Positions 36,424 through 48,737 of a stretch of 64,000 nucleotides of DNA are shown in pieces (position 1 is the first letter of the stretch; the number at the start of each line of letters is the position of its first letter). Under the pieces are notes generated by a model. The model made no database searches. It saw only the letters and a program-made list of their open reading frames with translations, and was not told the DNA's origin. Source of the DNA: Hyaloscypha bicolor E (taxonomy: Eukaryota; Ascomycota; Leotiomycetes; Helotiales; Hyaloscyphaceae); contig NW_020194554.1 in NCBI RefSeq assembly GCF_002865645.1, forward strand, positions 1,054,001 through 1,118,000, in the 5' to 3' direction. The translations under genes were made by a program, and so were the position numbers.

Positions 36424-39400
36424 GTTATAAGCCCGGCCTTATACTAATAAGCTTTTTAATTAATATATTATAAAGAATATTCAAGAGCTTATTTAATTTA
36501 TTTCTTTAAAAATTATATTTTAATTTATATTTCTATTATTAACTAATTAATAGAAATTATTTCTATAGTTTCTATAGTTTTTAAAGCTTAATTATAATTA
36601 TATTAGAAGCTATAATAAAGATTATTATTTTAAAGAACTATAGTTTCTAGATAGATTAGTTTAATACTTTCTATAAAATAACTAGTAATAAAAGTATTTG
36701 AAATAAGATTAATTCATTTAATAATAAAGTAATTAAAACAAATATAATAGCTTCTTTTAGGCTTCTTCTTATAATTAATAAGCTTATACTAAAAGAAATA
36801 GAGAATTACTATATTAGATATTAAGTTAATACAAAAAATTAAGATAAAAACATTTAATCTATAATTAAAAAAGAATTAAAACTAGTATTTCTATAGCTTA
36901 TAATATTCGGGAATATTAGAGATTATTATTTAGTACTTTTATAGAACTATAAAATCAAGAAACTAGACTAGATAAATAAACTAGTATATTATTAAGTAAT
37001 TAGATAATAGCTCTATTAAATAGTTAATATAGAAATCTTTATAAACTTTATTTTAAAACTTAAAAAAAGTAAATAAAGCTCTATTTATAAAGTTCTTAAG
37101 ATATTATTAATAAAATACAGTTCTATAAATATAATACAAATTATTACTATTTGGAAAATATATAGCTCGGTTCTATTATAAGTAAATAAAGGAAAAGTGA
37201 GCTTAAAGTACTAGTTTACTAATTAAAAAAAAGTATTTAATAGAACTAGAGTTCTTAAAATCCCTGAAATTAAAGGTATTCTAGTAATAATTAAGTTTTT
37301 AATAGCCTTCTAGTAGAAACTTATACTAACCTAAATAATAGAATAGTTTAGTAATTTATATAATAAAGACAAACTAGAGCTTCTAATTCTTATATTCGAA
37401 TAGTATAGCCAGATATTTAATCGAATTATTTTAGAAAACCAGAATATTAAGTATTTAGAAGCTTTTATAATCTTTATTATATTCGAGAATTAAACTAGTA
37501 AAAAATCAGATAATAAGCCTAATTTAAATAAAAATAAGTATTATAAATACTTTTATAAGAATTCTAAAATCTATAAGTATAAATAGAATTTATTTAGCTA
37601 TATTACTATAGAAATTATAATTACCGGATTAAATAAAACTTAAATAAAATTCAAGCTTAATAAGAAATAGATTAGAAAAATCCGGAAAAGAATCTTAACT
37701 AAATATTAGAAGAATCTGAAACTTTAGCTAGAAGAGAAATATAATATAAAAATTACTAGTAGACAAGCTATAAAAAGCTAATATCTAATACTAGTTTTAA
37801 AAAGAAGCTTAAAGTATCTGAAATTCAATTTTCTAGAAACTTTAATACTACTCTAATAGATTCTATATTTATAATTCAGAATCTAGATTAGAAGATCTAT
37901 ATAATACTTGATTTCTTAAAATATCTATTCTTTTAGAATATCTTATTAGATAACTATAGTATTATATATCTAGTTAATAGTAAGAATCTAATTAATTTTA
38001 ATACTTTTATTAAAATAAAAATTAATAATTATATAAAAGCAGAAATAACTAGTTTCCCGATTATTAAATATAGTATTTATATAATTAAAAATATAGTTAA
38101 TAGACCTATAAAACTATATATTAAAGATCTAATTCTTTATAATATTATAATTATTAAAAGATTTTATATAAATATTATTTCTAAAGCTTATTTAATAGAA
38201 AAGAAAGCTTAATATTATAGATATAATTTTATAATTAGACTAGAAGATTATAAAGAAAATATAGTATTAATATAATTAAAGTATAGATTTAATTTAGTTT
38301 TTCTTAAATATAAGCTACTTTCTATTTATTTTAATATTCTATTTAAAATTCTTACTAGTACTAGTAATATATTTATATTTCTAATATTTGAATATTTAAT
38401 TAAAGTTTAATATAAGAGATCTAAAAAATATCTCAAATTAAGAAATAATTTAAAAGAAAAATAATATATAAAAATAGAATATTTAGTTTATAAAGCTCTA
38501 TAAAAGCTTATTAATTATATATATAATATAAAAATTAATAAATTAATAAGAATTATATACTAATTTTATATAGGCTAACTAAAAGAAAGTCGGTTTAACT
38601 ATTTTAAAGAATCTTATAAAACTTATTTAATTATTTAAATAGCTATAATAGTTCGAGCTAATTTCTAATAATTAAAAATAAATTTAGTAGAAAGCTTTTT
38701 AGATATTTTTTTATAAATAAAAGAGGTTTAATAATATTTAATATAATTAAAGATTTTAAATAATAGATATATAAATAATATAATCTTTTAATTACTTATA
38801 TTAAATATAATTAAAAACAAGTAGTTATTTTAATTTAAGAAATATTAGTCTATTAGATCTAAATAAAAGAAAAAGATATTAAAATTAAGCTTTTTTTAAT
38901 ATATATATATAAGCTAAATAGTAATATTAAATAAATAGAATAAAAAATTATAAATAAAGCTATTATAATATATTTAATAGCTAATTTACCTAAAAAGCTA
39001 TAGCTAAAAAGCTTTATAGCTATAATTTACCTATATAATCGAAGTTTCTTATATATAAACTATTAGAAAATATTAAATAAAGTATTTAATTTATAGTTTT
39101 ATAATTATTTCTATTAATATAACTCAGAATTTATAATATAAATAATAATTAATTTTAGGTTTAATTAAAATAGAATCTATATATATAGTTCTAGAATATA
39201 TCTAATAATTAAAAACTATAAAGTAGAATAAAATAAAAGAGTATTTAAGGTTATATTATATAAGTATATTAGATATTTAATTAGATATATTATATCTAAT
39301 ATTTATAAAATCTAGATTTCTATATTTAATAAAGTAATTATTATATATAATATTATATTTAATAAGAATATTTTCTATAAAAAGAATTATAAATATATTA

Positions 39401-40749
39401 AAGGCTATAATATAAAGATTATAAAAAATATAATAGAACTACTTTTAGAAAATAAAATTCAAAATACTAAATTAATCTTTAAAAATAAGAAATTTTAATA
39501 TAATAGCTTATTAAAATAAACAGAAAATGAGCCTAAACTAGAGAATAAAAAATAAATAAACTAATAATTAGAAGAGCTTATAAATATACTAATAGATTAT
39601 AACTTGAAAATAAAAAGCTTTATAGTTTTACTAGAAATAGAACTTATAACTTTATAAAATACTTTAGAGTTAGAAAGTATATTAAAATCTAGAAATAATA
39701 GAAATAAAAATATTAAGCTTTTAAGAAAACTTAGTATTATAAAAAGAAATATAATAGAATATATCGGAACTATTAGAGAAATATACTAAACTAATAAAAG
39801 CAGAAAAGAATCTCTTTAGAACTAGTAATAAGGTCTATTAATAACTTCTATAAGTAAAATAAGAAGCTTATCTATAGAATAAATAAATAGCTTAATAAAA
39901 ATAAAAGAATCTTTTATAAAAAGAATAAATAGCTTAGCTAAAATAAAAGATTAAATAATAAAACTAAAGAGAAAATAGATAAAAAAGCTAATTATTAAAA
40001 CTAAAGATAAACTAATTCAAATATATTTATATAAAAGAAATAATTAGAATAAAGATTTAGATAGTACTAGTAATAATATAATTATTATAATAAATATACT
40101 ACTATAAATAATAAATGAATTAAATTAGATTAACTATTTAGAATTTCTTTTAGAGTTTTTCTAATTTAATTAGTTAGAGAATTATAAAAAGAAATTCAAT
40201 TATAAGACTATATATACTATAATTATAATAATAATTCAATTAAAAGTATATCTAGAATAGAATACTTTAGATAATATAATAATAAAAAAGATTTATATTA
40301 ATAATCTTCTAAAAACTTTAAAGATATAAAATAATCTAGAAAAGTATCTAGTTAGAAAGTATTTTAAATCGGATACTAAACTAGAGATTAATAACTTTAA
40401 AGCTCGAAATTACTAGAGAATTATTTCTAGTAATAAAATAAATATATTTTTAATTTCTTTAAAATAAGTATTTATATATAAAATTAATTCTAATAAATAT
40501 ATTACTTAATATTATTTAAAACTAGTAGTTTATAGAGATCTCTAAAAGAAAATATTACTTCTATTTATATATACTATTATATTTATAATAAAGCCTTTTT
40601 AAATAGCTAATATAATTATAGTTTATTTTAATCTAGAAATAAAGTTATTTAATATTATAAATATATTTATTAATATAGAAAGAGATTCTAATAAGCCTAT
40701 AGTAATATATAAGCTACTAGATAGTTTTAAGATACTAGATTATATAGTA

Positions 40750-41350
40750 GAGATAAATTAAGCTTTATATAAGCTATAGAACTCTTTTATTTTATAATAT
40801 AAGTATTAGATAAATACTTTTAAAAGAAATAAACTTTCTAGATTTAATAAAAAGTTTTATATTTATATAAATATAAATTATAAAGTCTTTATTATTTTCT
40901 ATATAAATAACTTTTAAGTATTTTACTATAAGAATAATAAAAAGTATATTTAATTAATTATTATTTAGATTAAGATAATTTATAAGCTTTATAATATATA
41001 GAATATAAAATAGTTTCTAGAGATTTATATAATTAGAAATTAAAAGACTAAAAAGCTCTAGCTAGTTTATAATACTTATATTAAGAAAATTATTAAAAAG
41101 TTCAGAATAATAAATAGGAAGTATTCTAATATTCTATTATCTGAAATCGATTTTTAAAGATATAATAGTTAAGCTTATTTATATTAAATTAAAATATATT
41201 AAAAGAAAATTAAATTATTACTTTATACTATAATTATAATTAGACTAGATATAGCTTTTATTACTTTAGTACTCTTTTAGTTCTTAATAAACTCTATTTT
41301 AGAGTATTTTATAGCTATAAATTAAGCTTTCTAATATTTATTTAAAATCC
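40750..41350 (+). pseudogene. Copia reverse transcriptase/RNase H relic
   Basis: The degraded reading keeps the Copia pattern: a YKL-NSF...INTFKRNKLSR-like stretch, then IIFYINN where Copia has a YVDD-type box at 40900-40911. Further on comes YTIIIIRLDIAF, where intact elements have a TRPDIAFA-type motif. Stops and Tyr/Asn/Ile substitutions are those expected from C-to-T and G-to-A change on both strands. No product is possible. Confidence 0.75.
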
Positions 41351-43009
41351 GGTTTTTAGTAATTTAGTATAATAGAAAATATAAAGAGATATAGTTATAG
41401 ATTATATTTAATACTTTATATATAGATAATCTAAATATATAATAATTAAACTATAGATATATAATCTCTTTATTTAAATATTTAATATTATAGAAAGTTA
41501 TTTAATAGAGCTTTATAACTACTTTTTTAACTGAATTAGAAATATATAAAGTTATCTATATAGTAAAAGAAATTATAGCTTTCTAGAAACTATTTAGAAA
41601 TCTATATTTAGATTTTAGAGAGTTTTAAACTATATTCTATAATAATAAATAAACTATTTAATTAATTATTAGAAAGAATAAAAGAATTACTATAAAGCTT
41701 TATTATATTAATATCTAGAATATATAGCTATATTAAAAATATAATAAAAATATATTTCAAGTTATATATCTTTAAATAAATAATATATTTATAAATAGAT
41801 TTATAAAAAATCTATTCTAATTCAAATTCGAGAACTTTAGAACTTTATTAAATCTTTAGAATATTAGAATAAAAATAAAAATAATTAAATAATATAAAAA
41901 GAGGCTTTTATTTATATTTTTTATTTATAAAATCTATTAAAATAATAGAGCTTAAAAACTAATAATAAGAGATTTAAAGGCATTCTATTATAGTATTAAT
42001 AAGCTTATATAGAAAGCCCTTTATTTAATTAAACTATTTTTTTATTTCTATTAATAGTTTCTTAAACCTTAATAAAAAAGCTTTTATTACTATTCTTTTT
42101 ATTAGATTCGGTAATTTTAAATATAATATAGATAGAGTATCTAAAAATAAATAAATACTTTAAAATAGTCAGAATCTATAAAAGAGAATTAAAAAAAGAA
42201 AGCTTATAGTATTTTTAGTAATTAGAAGTTCTATAAGAAAAAGCTATATAATAGAAATATAAGAGATTAAAATAGCTAAATAAAAATAACTAAAAGTATA
42301 TTTCTAGTAATAAGAACTTTAGTTAATAATATTATAATAATAATTATTACTCTTACCCTTTAAAATAGAAGAGATTATATTAAGTTAAAATAAGCTTTAG
42401 AATAGTATAGAGAATTTATAATAACCTATATAAGAAATTTCTTTAAAACTAATATAAATAGAATAAGAAATATAAAGCTTTAATATAAACTTCTTTATTT
42501 TTAGTAAAGAAATACTAGAAGTATTAGAAGATATTATAGGAATCTAAACCTTAATATTCTATTAAAAATAAACTTTATATTAATAGTTAAGAACTATATT
42601 TATAGTAGACTTATAAGCTATTTAATACTATTTAAAGTTAGTAAAGAATAAAATAAGAATAAATTTTAAGTTAAAAATACTATAGATTTATAAGCTGAAA
42701 TCGACTTAATAGTAGTATAAGAAGAAATAGAAGCTATATTTATAATAATTAAAAGTTTAGAAAGAGATTTCTAGAAAGGTATTAAAAAAGAGTATTTAAT
42801 TAGATACTTTAGAATTAGTAAAAAGAGAAAGTTTATATAAGAATCTTCTGAAATTTAGTAATCTGAGAAAATAATATATATTAAATCTATTTAAATTAGA
42901 ATATTAATATAGCTCTATAAAACTTATATATTAGACAAATTTTACTATTTTAAAACTTTCTAATTAAATAAAATAGATAGAATATAATATTATACTTTTC
43001 TAAAAAGTA

Positions 43010-43180
43010 TATTATAATAAGAATTACTATATTAGAACTAGTATAATTACTCTATTTAGTTAAAATCTATATATTTACTTTTTAAAGCTTTATATTTTAT
43101 TTAAACTCTTTTCTAATTAGTTTAATTAACTCTTTTATTATTTAATATAATTCTCTATTCTATAATCTTTATATATATTA
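43010..43180 (+). repeat. 3' LTR of the Copia element
   Basis: 171 bp, same length as the 5' LTR, followed directly by the TATAT duplication at 43181-43185. Confidence 0.9.
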
Positions 43181-43998
43181 TATATATTATTAACTAATAT
43201 AATATTCTAATTAGTTTATATAAATTAAATAAATTATAAATAAATTATAAAAAAGTAATATATTTAATTTTCAAGTATATTAATTTTATAATATATTCTC
43301 TTATTTTTAAGGTACTAAATTAGAGTATTATTTATAAAGAGTTTATATCTTTATTTTTTTTTAAAAGAGGTATTTAATTTATATATATTATATAATTAAA
43401 GTAAAGTAATAGTTATATTATATAAAGTTATAATTACTTAATTTAGCTTAATATCTAGTAATATTAGACTAAATTACCTAAAGAAATAAATTATATTATT
43501 TATATTATATAGAGCTTTAGCTTAATTAATTTCTCTTTAGGCTAGCTTATAGTAGATAGAATAAGAGCTTATAAACTAACTAGAGAAGTAATTATATATT
43601 CTATATTAAATACTAGGCCTATAATAGAGCTTTTATTCTATATTTATATATTATATAGCTATTACTAAGAACTAATAGTCTATTTTCAGGTAATTACTTA
43701 TTATTTATAGGCCTATAAATAGTTTTATAAGTAGTTTTCAGGTAATAGAAGTTTATATTAGTTATAACTATAGAATATCTTTATTCTAAGGCTATTATGA
43801 ATTTTATTAAACTATCTAATATAGAAGGCATAGTAGTATTATATAGCCTAGGCTTGAATTAAAGTATATAGCTCTTCTTTAAAGTTATATATAGCTTCTA
43901 GGGGCAGAGGCATCAAGGGGGGGCCTTCTGCTAGTGAGGGTTCTGCTAGTGCGGGCTCTGGGGGTAGTGACAGTGAGAGCTGGAAGTCCATTAGTACG

Positions 43999-44161
43999 TC
44001 CATTTTTGCAATGCAGCTGCGCCAGGCGTACATCAATTGCAGGCAAAATTACAGTGCAGGTTAATGCAGACACAGCGCGCGTCGCATTTCGGTGGTGGGG
44101 GGTGGAAAATCGCGCTTAGTCAGCTCTGCATTGACACTGTAGTGTCAACGTATTAGAACCC
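43999..44161 (-). repeat. Right terminal inverted repeat (163 bp)
   Basis: Inverse copy of 34355-34517, ending GAACCC before the second CTCCTGAGC duplication. Like the left copy it keeps normal GC content while the interior is almost pure A/T. Confidence 0.95.
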
Positions 44162-44170
44162 CTCCTGAGC

Positions 44171-44889
44171 CATTCCACTCTAACTGGACCTCAATCCTTC
44201 ATCTTCTCAATCACTGTCGCCAGCAACAAGCTTCACCTTGATTGCACGATCCACATATTTATCCGTTCACTGTCTCAAACCATTCTCCTGCACCTTCGTC
44301 TCTCCAACATGAAGAAGGACTTTCTCTGTCGACTCTGTGGACTGTGGACTTGGCTTTGATTGTCCAGATGGATTTTCGTTTTCAAGACTCGTTTTGAAGG
44401 AAGCTCTTTCGTCACCTATGAATCATCAGGTATCTTCGAAAAGAAAGGGAAAGTGGGATTACCTGCTTGGTGCGGACCGTTTTCTCTGCTTCGTTGACCC
44501 TGGTATGGTTTCCATCTTCAATCCTTATTTCAATGCTGCCTGGTCCAAGGAAGCGATTTGCATTCTCCAGCTCCATATTTCGCCGCGGGTGGCTCATCGA
44601 ACGATCGTTTCAAATTAAATGAAATTGCCATGGTAGTTGCTGCATTGTCAGCTTTGGTTCCGCTTCAACCCCGATGTGCTGCTTCATACCCCCTGGCAAA
44701 TATGCCATATCTTCAAGTATATCCGTCCTCCTGACTCGTGTATATTTCTGACTTAGTTTCGCTTGTATCTAGCAAACTACTTACGCCTATCACCAGCGCG
44801 AAGGTGTCAGAATATCGATAGGCTCCCCTGACGTCAAAGTCAAGGGGAGGACGTAGTTAAACTCCACGCCCAAGAGTGTACACAGCCTT
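44171..44889. other. Intergenic, no gene called
   Basis: This is the right flank of the transposon insertion and the 3' side of the next gene. A 93-codon plus-strand frame (44337-44618) has no recognisable domain and is not called. Confidence 0.45.
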
Positions 44890-46191
44890 TCAATGACGAT
44901 CAGTTGGAGGATGTGGATTGCTAGCTCCACCACCTCCGGTTGCAGATCCTGCGCCATTCGCAGGTCCTGCATTAGCATTGTTACCAGCTCCCGAGTTCGG
45001 ATTGCCAGCACTCCTATCCCCACGTCCGCCTCTACCTGGAAATTCGGGAAGTATTCGATGGTTACCAGCTCCCGAGTTCGGGTTGCCAGCACTCCTATTC
45101 CCACGGCCTCTACCTGGAAATTCTGAAAGGAATACTCCGCCTCTATTTCCTGATGATCGCTGGGGCTCCAAAGGTGGAGATGCACTGCGACGTTGTGAAG
45201 GTTCGACCTGTTGGCGAGAATCTCTAGAACCAAGAGGAGATCTTTCCCTGCGGAAATCTGAACGCTCGCTCGAGCCACCTTTCCCCATGAAAGCAAGGAA
45301 TGCGTTACGAGCATCGGGTGTCATGCTTGTATCCAACATCAACTTCAAGCTGGCGGCTTCGATGTTATTTGCGGCCTTCTGTTTGTCGGCCTCCAGGGCA
45401 GCGTTTCGTTGTCGCACGATGTAGTCCACCGTTTCCCCTATATCATATTGAGGTTTTCGAGCAGTCTCAAATTGTGGTTGGTCGAGTTGCTGACCCTGCG
45501 GAAGATGACCAGAAGCCTTCTTATTCTGACCTGGGTTGGGGAGTACAGGGCCATGCGGAAAGTGGCCATGAACCTTCTCCTCATGCCGAGATGGGTTGGG
45601 GAGTACAGGGCCATGCGGAAAGTAGCCACAAACGTCCGAATCTTCTTGGGATCCTGCACCACCAATGGGTGTAGCATTTGCTGATCCTGCCAGAGGAAAA
45701 AAGTTGCCAGTGTCACCTAGCCCAAAGTCTGTATGGCCTTGTGGATCCTCAGTTCGACCAAGTCCTTGAGGAGCACTGTGGAAGCCTCTACCACGTCCCC
45801 CTCTGTGGGAGACATTGGACTGTAAGACAAAGCGATCTCGATCAGACAAGGTTTCCTGCTGCAACAAAGTTGACAGATGCGAATCGATAGCACTGCGGCC
45901 AGGCGCAGGTGTGCCCGCACGCGGTGTGCAGTTACCAGACCTTGTGCCATCTACAACGGACTCCACGTCTTCGTAATCAGACCACACGCCAGGCTCGTTC
46001 GAATCTGGCGGTTGCATACTGCTGCTCACATCACCAAGGACGGCAGGAACAACCCCTCTCTCTTCGTTGCCGGATCTGTCACCAAGGGCAATGTCTCCGC
46101 GATAGAGCACAAGAGCACCGTCGGTCCCGTCATCTTCTTCTTCCCTGTCAGGCATCTCTCCACTGTTGCCTTGAGCCACAACTAACTGCAT
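44890..46191 (-). CDS. Gly/Pro/Asn-rich repeat protein, unknown function
   Basis: Open frame ending at 44890. The first ATG in the uninterrupted frame is at 46191, giving 433 aa, but the frame stays open upstream to about 46345, so an upstream exon or a longer protein is likely. The sequence is disordered and rich in Gly, Asn, Pro, Arg and acidic residues. Two internal duplications are visible: HFPHGPVLPNP twice (DNA copies near 45533 and 45593, 60 bp apart) and LPEFPGRG...RSAGNPNSGAGN twice (about 81-bp unit, near 44981 and 45062). A helical middle part (VRQRNAALEADKQKAANNIE) looks more ordered. No membrane or catalytic motif is seen. An RGG-like RNA-binding role is possible but not shown. 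Confidence 0.55.
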   Translation of the reverse strand: MQLVVAQGNSGEMPDREEEDDGTDGALVLYRGDIALGDRSGNEERGVVPAVLGDVSSSMQPPDSNEPGVWSDYEDVESVVDGTRSGNCTPRAGTPAPGRSAIDSHLSTLLQQETLSDRDRFVLQSNVSHRGGRGRGFHSAPQGLGRTEDPQGHTDFGLGDTGNFFPLAGSANATPIGGAGSQEDSDVCGYFPHGPVLPNPSRHEEKVHGHFPHGPVLPNPGQNKKASGHLPQGQQLDQPQFETARKPQYDIGETVDYIVRQRNAALEADKQKAANNIEAASLKLMLDTSMTPDARNAFLAFMGKGGSSERSDFRRERSPLGSRDSRQQVEPSQRRSASPPLEPQRSSGNRGGVFLSEFPGRGRGNRSAGNPNSGAGNHRILPEFPGRGGRGDRSAGNPNSGAGNNANAGPANGAGSATGGGGASNPHPPTDRH

Positions 46192-46345
46192 CTCCGCCGT
46201 GGAGATTCTGTGCTGTTGCTCCGCAGTATCATCTCGTGGCGCCAAGGCCCTCGAAGAATCTTCTGCTTCACTCCCGAAATCTAAAGTATGATTGGAAGGT
46301 TTGCGATCTTCTATTGTAAACGCGAAGCTTGCCTCGAAAGGTCAG

Positions 46346-48737
46346 TTCCGTAAGTGATATTATTTGTTATTATGAGGAAGAAACTTTATTGTTGCGCGAG
46401 GCTGGCGAGGATAATACACTCTAGCGTCGCCCCTCCTGGATCACATGACTACCACCTTCTCGACTTCGAAAGCCTCTCAGGTATCTAGGCTTGGGACCAC
46501 AGAAGTTTTCATGAACGGCAAGTGTCATCTAGACCTCTATTTCATATCATAGCTAGGCTGCCTCCTCACTGCTGTCAATCTTCCTATGTCTTCAAGTCTG
46601 TCATGTTCGATGCTTTGACCCTCCTGCTTCCCATGTGAAGACAGATACTATCCAATCTCTGTCTTCAACCATACGCTCGGCAAACACAGAACGAGGTCTT
46701 CGGTTTCGCTCGACTGAAAGAAAACAGCCGTCTTGAGACATCTCGTTCAGGAGGTCGTCAATCGTCCCATTCTGCTCGTGCATGATTCTTGGTAGTTAGT
46801 TTCTGCTTTCTCCAGGGCATGAAGGGATAAGTACAATCCAACATGGCTTGTTATATCTGTATATGTTCTCCAAACAAATCCACAAGTGCCGTCAACATCG
46901 TGGCCAATTTGCTGGACAAGAAATTCTATCATTACAGAACAAGGCTCGCGTCAAAGTCCAAGAATGTAATTGCTCCCAAGAATACATGGCTGGATTGAAA
47001 CGACTCATCTTTACGCACCTCGACCCAGCATTCGTAACTGCTCGTAGAAGTTGTATCCGCATTCTTTCAGTCTCTTGATCTCTTGTTTATTGACAGATGC
47101 CGGATATTTCTAATGCGGAATGTGATGTGTGAATTTGGGAGGAGATGGGATGTAGTCCGAACAGAGTTTCATGCAACGGCGGCTAAGTTACTGGCGGACT
47201 GAGCTACATCTAGCAGGGATATTTCACGTAATCACATCTATCATCACCTCTACAGTTTGACTCTTCTCTGAGTAGCCGACAGGCATCAATGATGCCGCAT
47301 CATTTGCGACCACAAGACACAATAGACAGAATTTGAAGGTTTATCTGTGATCATAATTGTGATTCAACTCCAGCATCACATCATGCTATACTTCTTAGCC
47401 TTAATTTCGTGTCCACAACAACATCTTCTCGCCTAGCAAACACAACTTTCAGCCACTCGCAACCAAAATACCAAGAAGGATCCAATATTTCTACAGTCGA
47501 GCTGAATCAGAGCGGTCATCCAGAATGCTAATCTGCCGCACACGATCGGGGTTTCACCGAAAACCAATTGTCAGGTCACCAAACAACAATTCTAAGTCAG
47601 TCACGGGCAACAAACTCTTCTACCCTATCTGACGTTCTGTAAAGTGATTAAAAGATCTGCCGGAGGTATACAACATTTTGAGATGCAGCAAAATTCATTA
47701 GCGTTCTATTAAGAGAAGGGCGGCTCGAGTTGCTACTCAATGTTCAAGATCGCGATGCATCACGACATTTACCATCGATTCGAGAAGACCACCACAACAC
47801 CACGAAACTCCCAAACATGAAGCAAATTAAATGGAGGATAGATTAGTATCTTAAGGTGTTACATTTCAATTTGCCGAACAATTCTTCAGCGTTCCGTTGA
47901 GAGAAGGGCTGCTCGAGTTGTGTTCCAATGTTCAAGAATTGTCGTATCTTCTCATGTTCGACATTTTGACGACTAGGTACGTGGAGGCTCCTTCATCGCC
48001 AGAATTGTGGGAAGATTCTAATGTCTCTGACATTATCTCTGTAACACACTCGATCGCAATCGAAAAGGCACCCCTTGACGACCGACTGCTCCCCGGCGAC
48101 GTACCTGTATCCATACCTTTCTTTAGCACGAAGAGTGAAATCCAAGACCAATAATGACGGGCGAGGAGACGAGCTTAAAGCTTCTTTAGAGAGATGGAGG
48201 GTATCAGACAAGAGAGATGGGATTGAAAGCCGAAGTGCCAGGTCCTGGTGGTCCAACATACCACAAACAAGGTGCAGGACACTATCGTCAGCAATAATGC
48301 TGGGAGATATACCATCGGTAATCACAAGCAAGACGTGAGAGCGCCTCTGGAACAGAGAAGGATCTCAACTACACTACATCACCGAAAAGTCGGAGAGGAA
48401 GGTTTGATCTGCGATCGGCGAAAGGTTCACTCCACAACAAGCAAGAAAAAGGATTCGATCGTCAGCAAGAACATTGGCAGATATATCATCGACAACCACA
48501 AGCATTATCAACCCGTCTCGACTACTCGCTAATTATCAATTTCCCAGAAATGAAGATATTCTCTATCATCTGACTGCATCGCAGTATTAATTCTTCGCAC
48601 ATTCTCGCCTCATATCATGCATGTTGATCGAAACAAGTGCATGCCTCTAGATTTTCCATATCTCATAGTTATGGCGGCATGGTTGATTTGTTGTCAAGTC
48701 CTACTCGCTCAGTTTCTTACTTTGCTTAAACAATTAT
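46346..48737. other. Gene-poor region with degenerate tandem repeats
   Basis: About 2.4 kb with no gene I can support. Two pairs of diverged direct repeats occur: 47694-47749 with 47882-47937 (45 of 56 positions match, 188 bp apart), and about 48260-48331 with about 48436-48505. The second pair is readable on both strands, for example as repeated DTIVSNNAGRYTI / DSIVSKNIGRYII on plus. This may be an old tandemly duplicated noncoding unit or a dead repeat gene. Confidence 0.45.

Larger units (their letters stand above)
36253..43180 (+). mobile_element. Copia-type LTR retrotransposon, RIP-degraded
   Basis: A 6,928-bp element with 171-bp direct LTRs (36253-36423 and 43010-43180) and a 5-bp target duplication TATAT on both sides. 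The LTRs begin TATTATAATAAG and end ATATATTA, consistent with TG...CA ends after RIP. They differ at 10 sites, all transitions. Just inside the 5' LTR is GTTATAAGCCCGG, a plausible primer-binding region. Coding traces in order on the plus strand are: a mutated zinc-knuckle-like stretch near 37533-37600, reverse transcriptase with the catalytic box now reading YINN at 40900-40911, and an RNase H lead-in near 41210-41340. The order and box type indicate Copia. It is inserted in the Mutator-like element. Confidence 0.9.
34355..44161. mobile_element. Mutator-like DNA transposon with nested Copia insertion
   Basis: A 9,807-bp unit bounded by 163-bp terminal inverted repeats (34355-34517 and 43999-44161), starting GGGTTC. 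It is flanked by a perfect 9-bp target duplication CTCCTGAGC (34346-34354 and 44162-44170). The two terminal repeats differ at 10 sites, all transitions, with no indels. Removing the internal Copia element and its 5-bp duplication leaves about 2.9 kb. Long inverted repeats, a 9-bp duplication and this size fit Mutator-like elements (fungal Hop is comparable). No transposase can be read because the interior is almost pure A/T. Superfamily assignment is therefore from termini alone. The interior between 34518 and about 34900 is less degraded than the rest. Confidence 0.85.
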
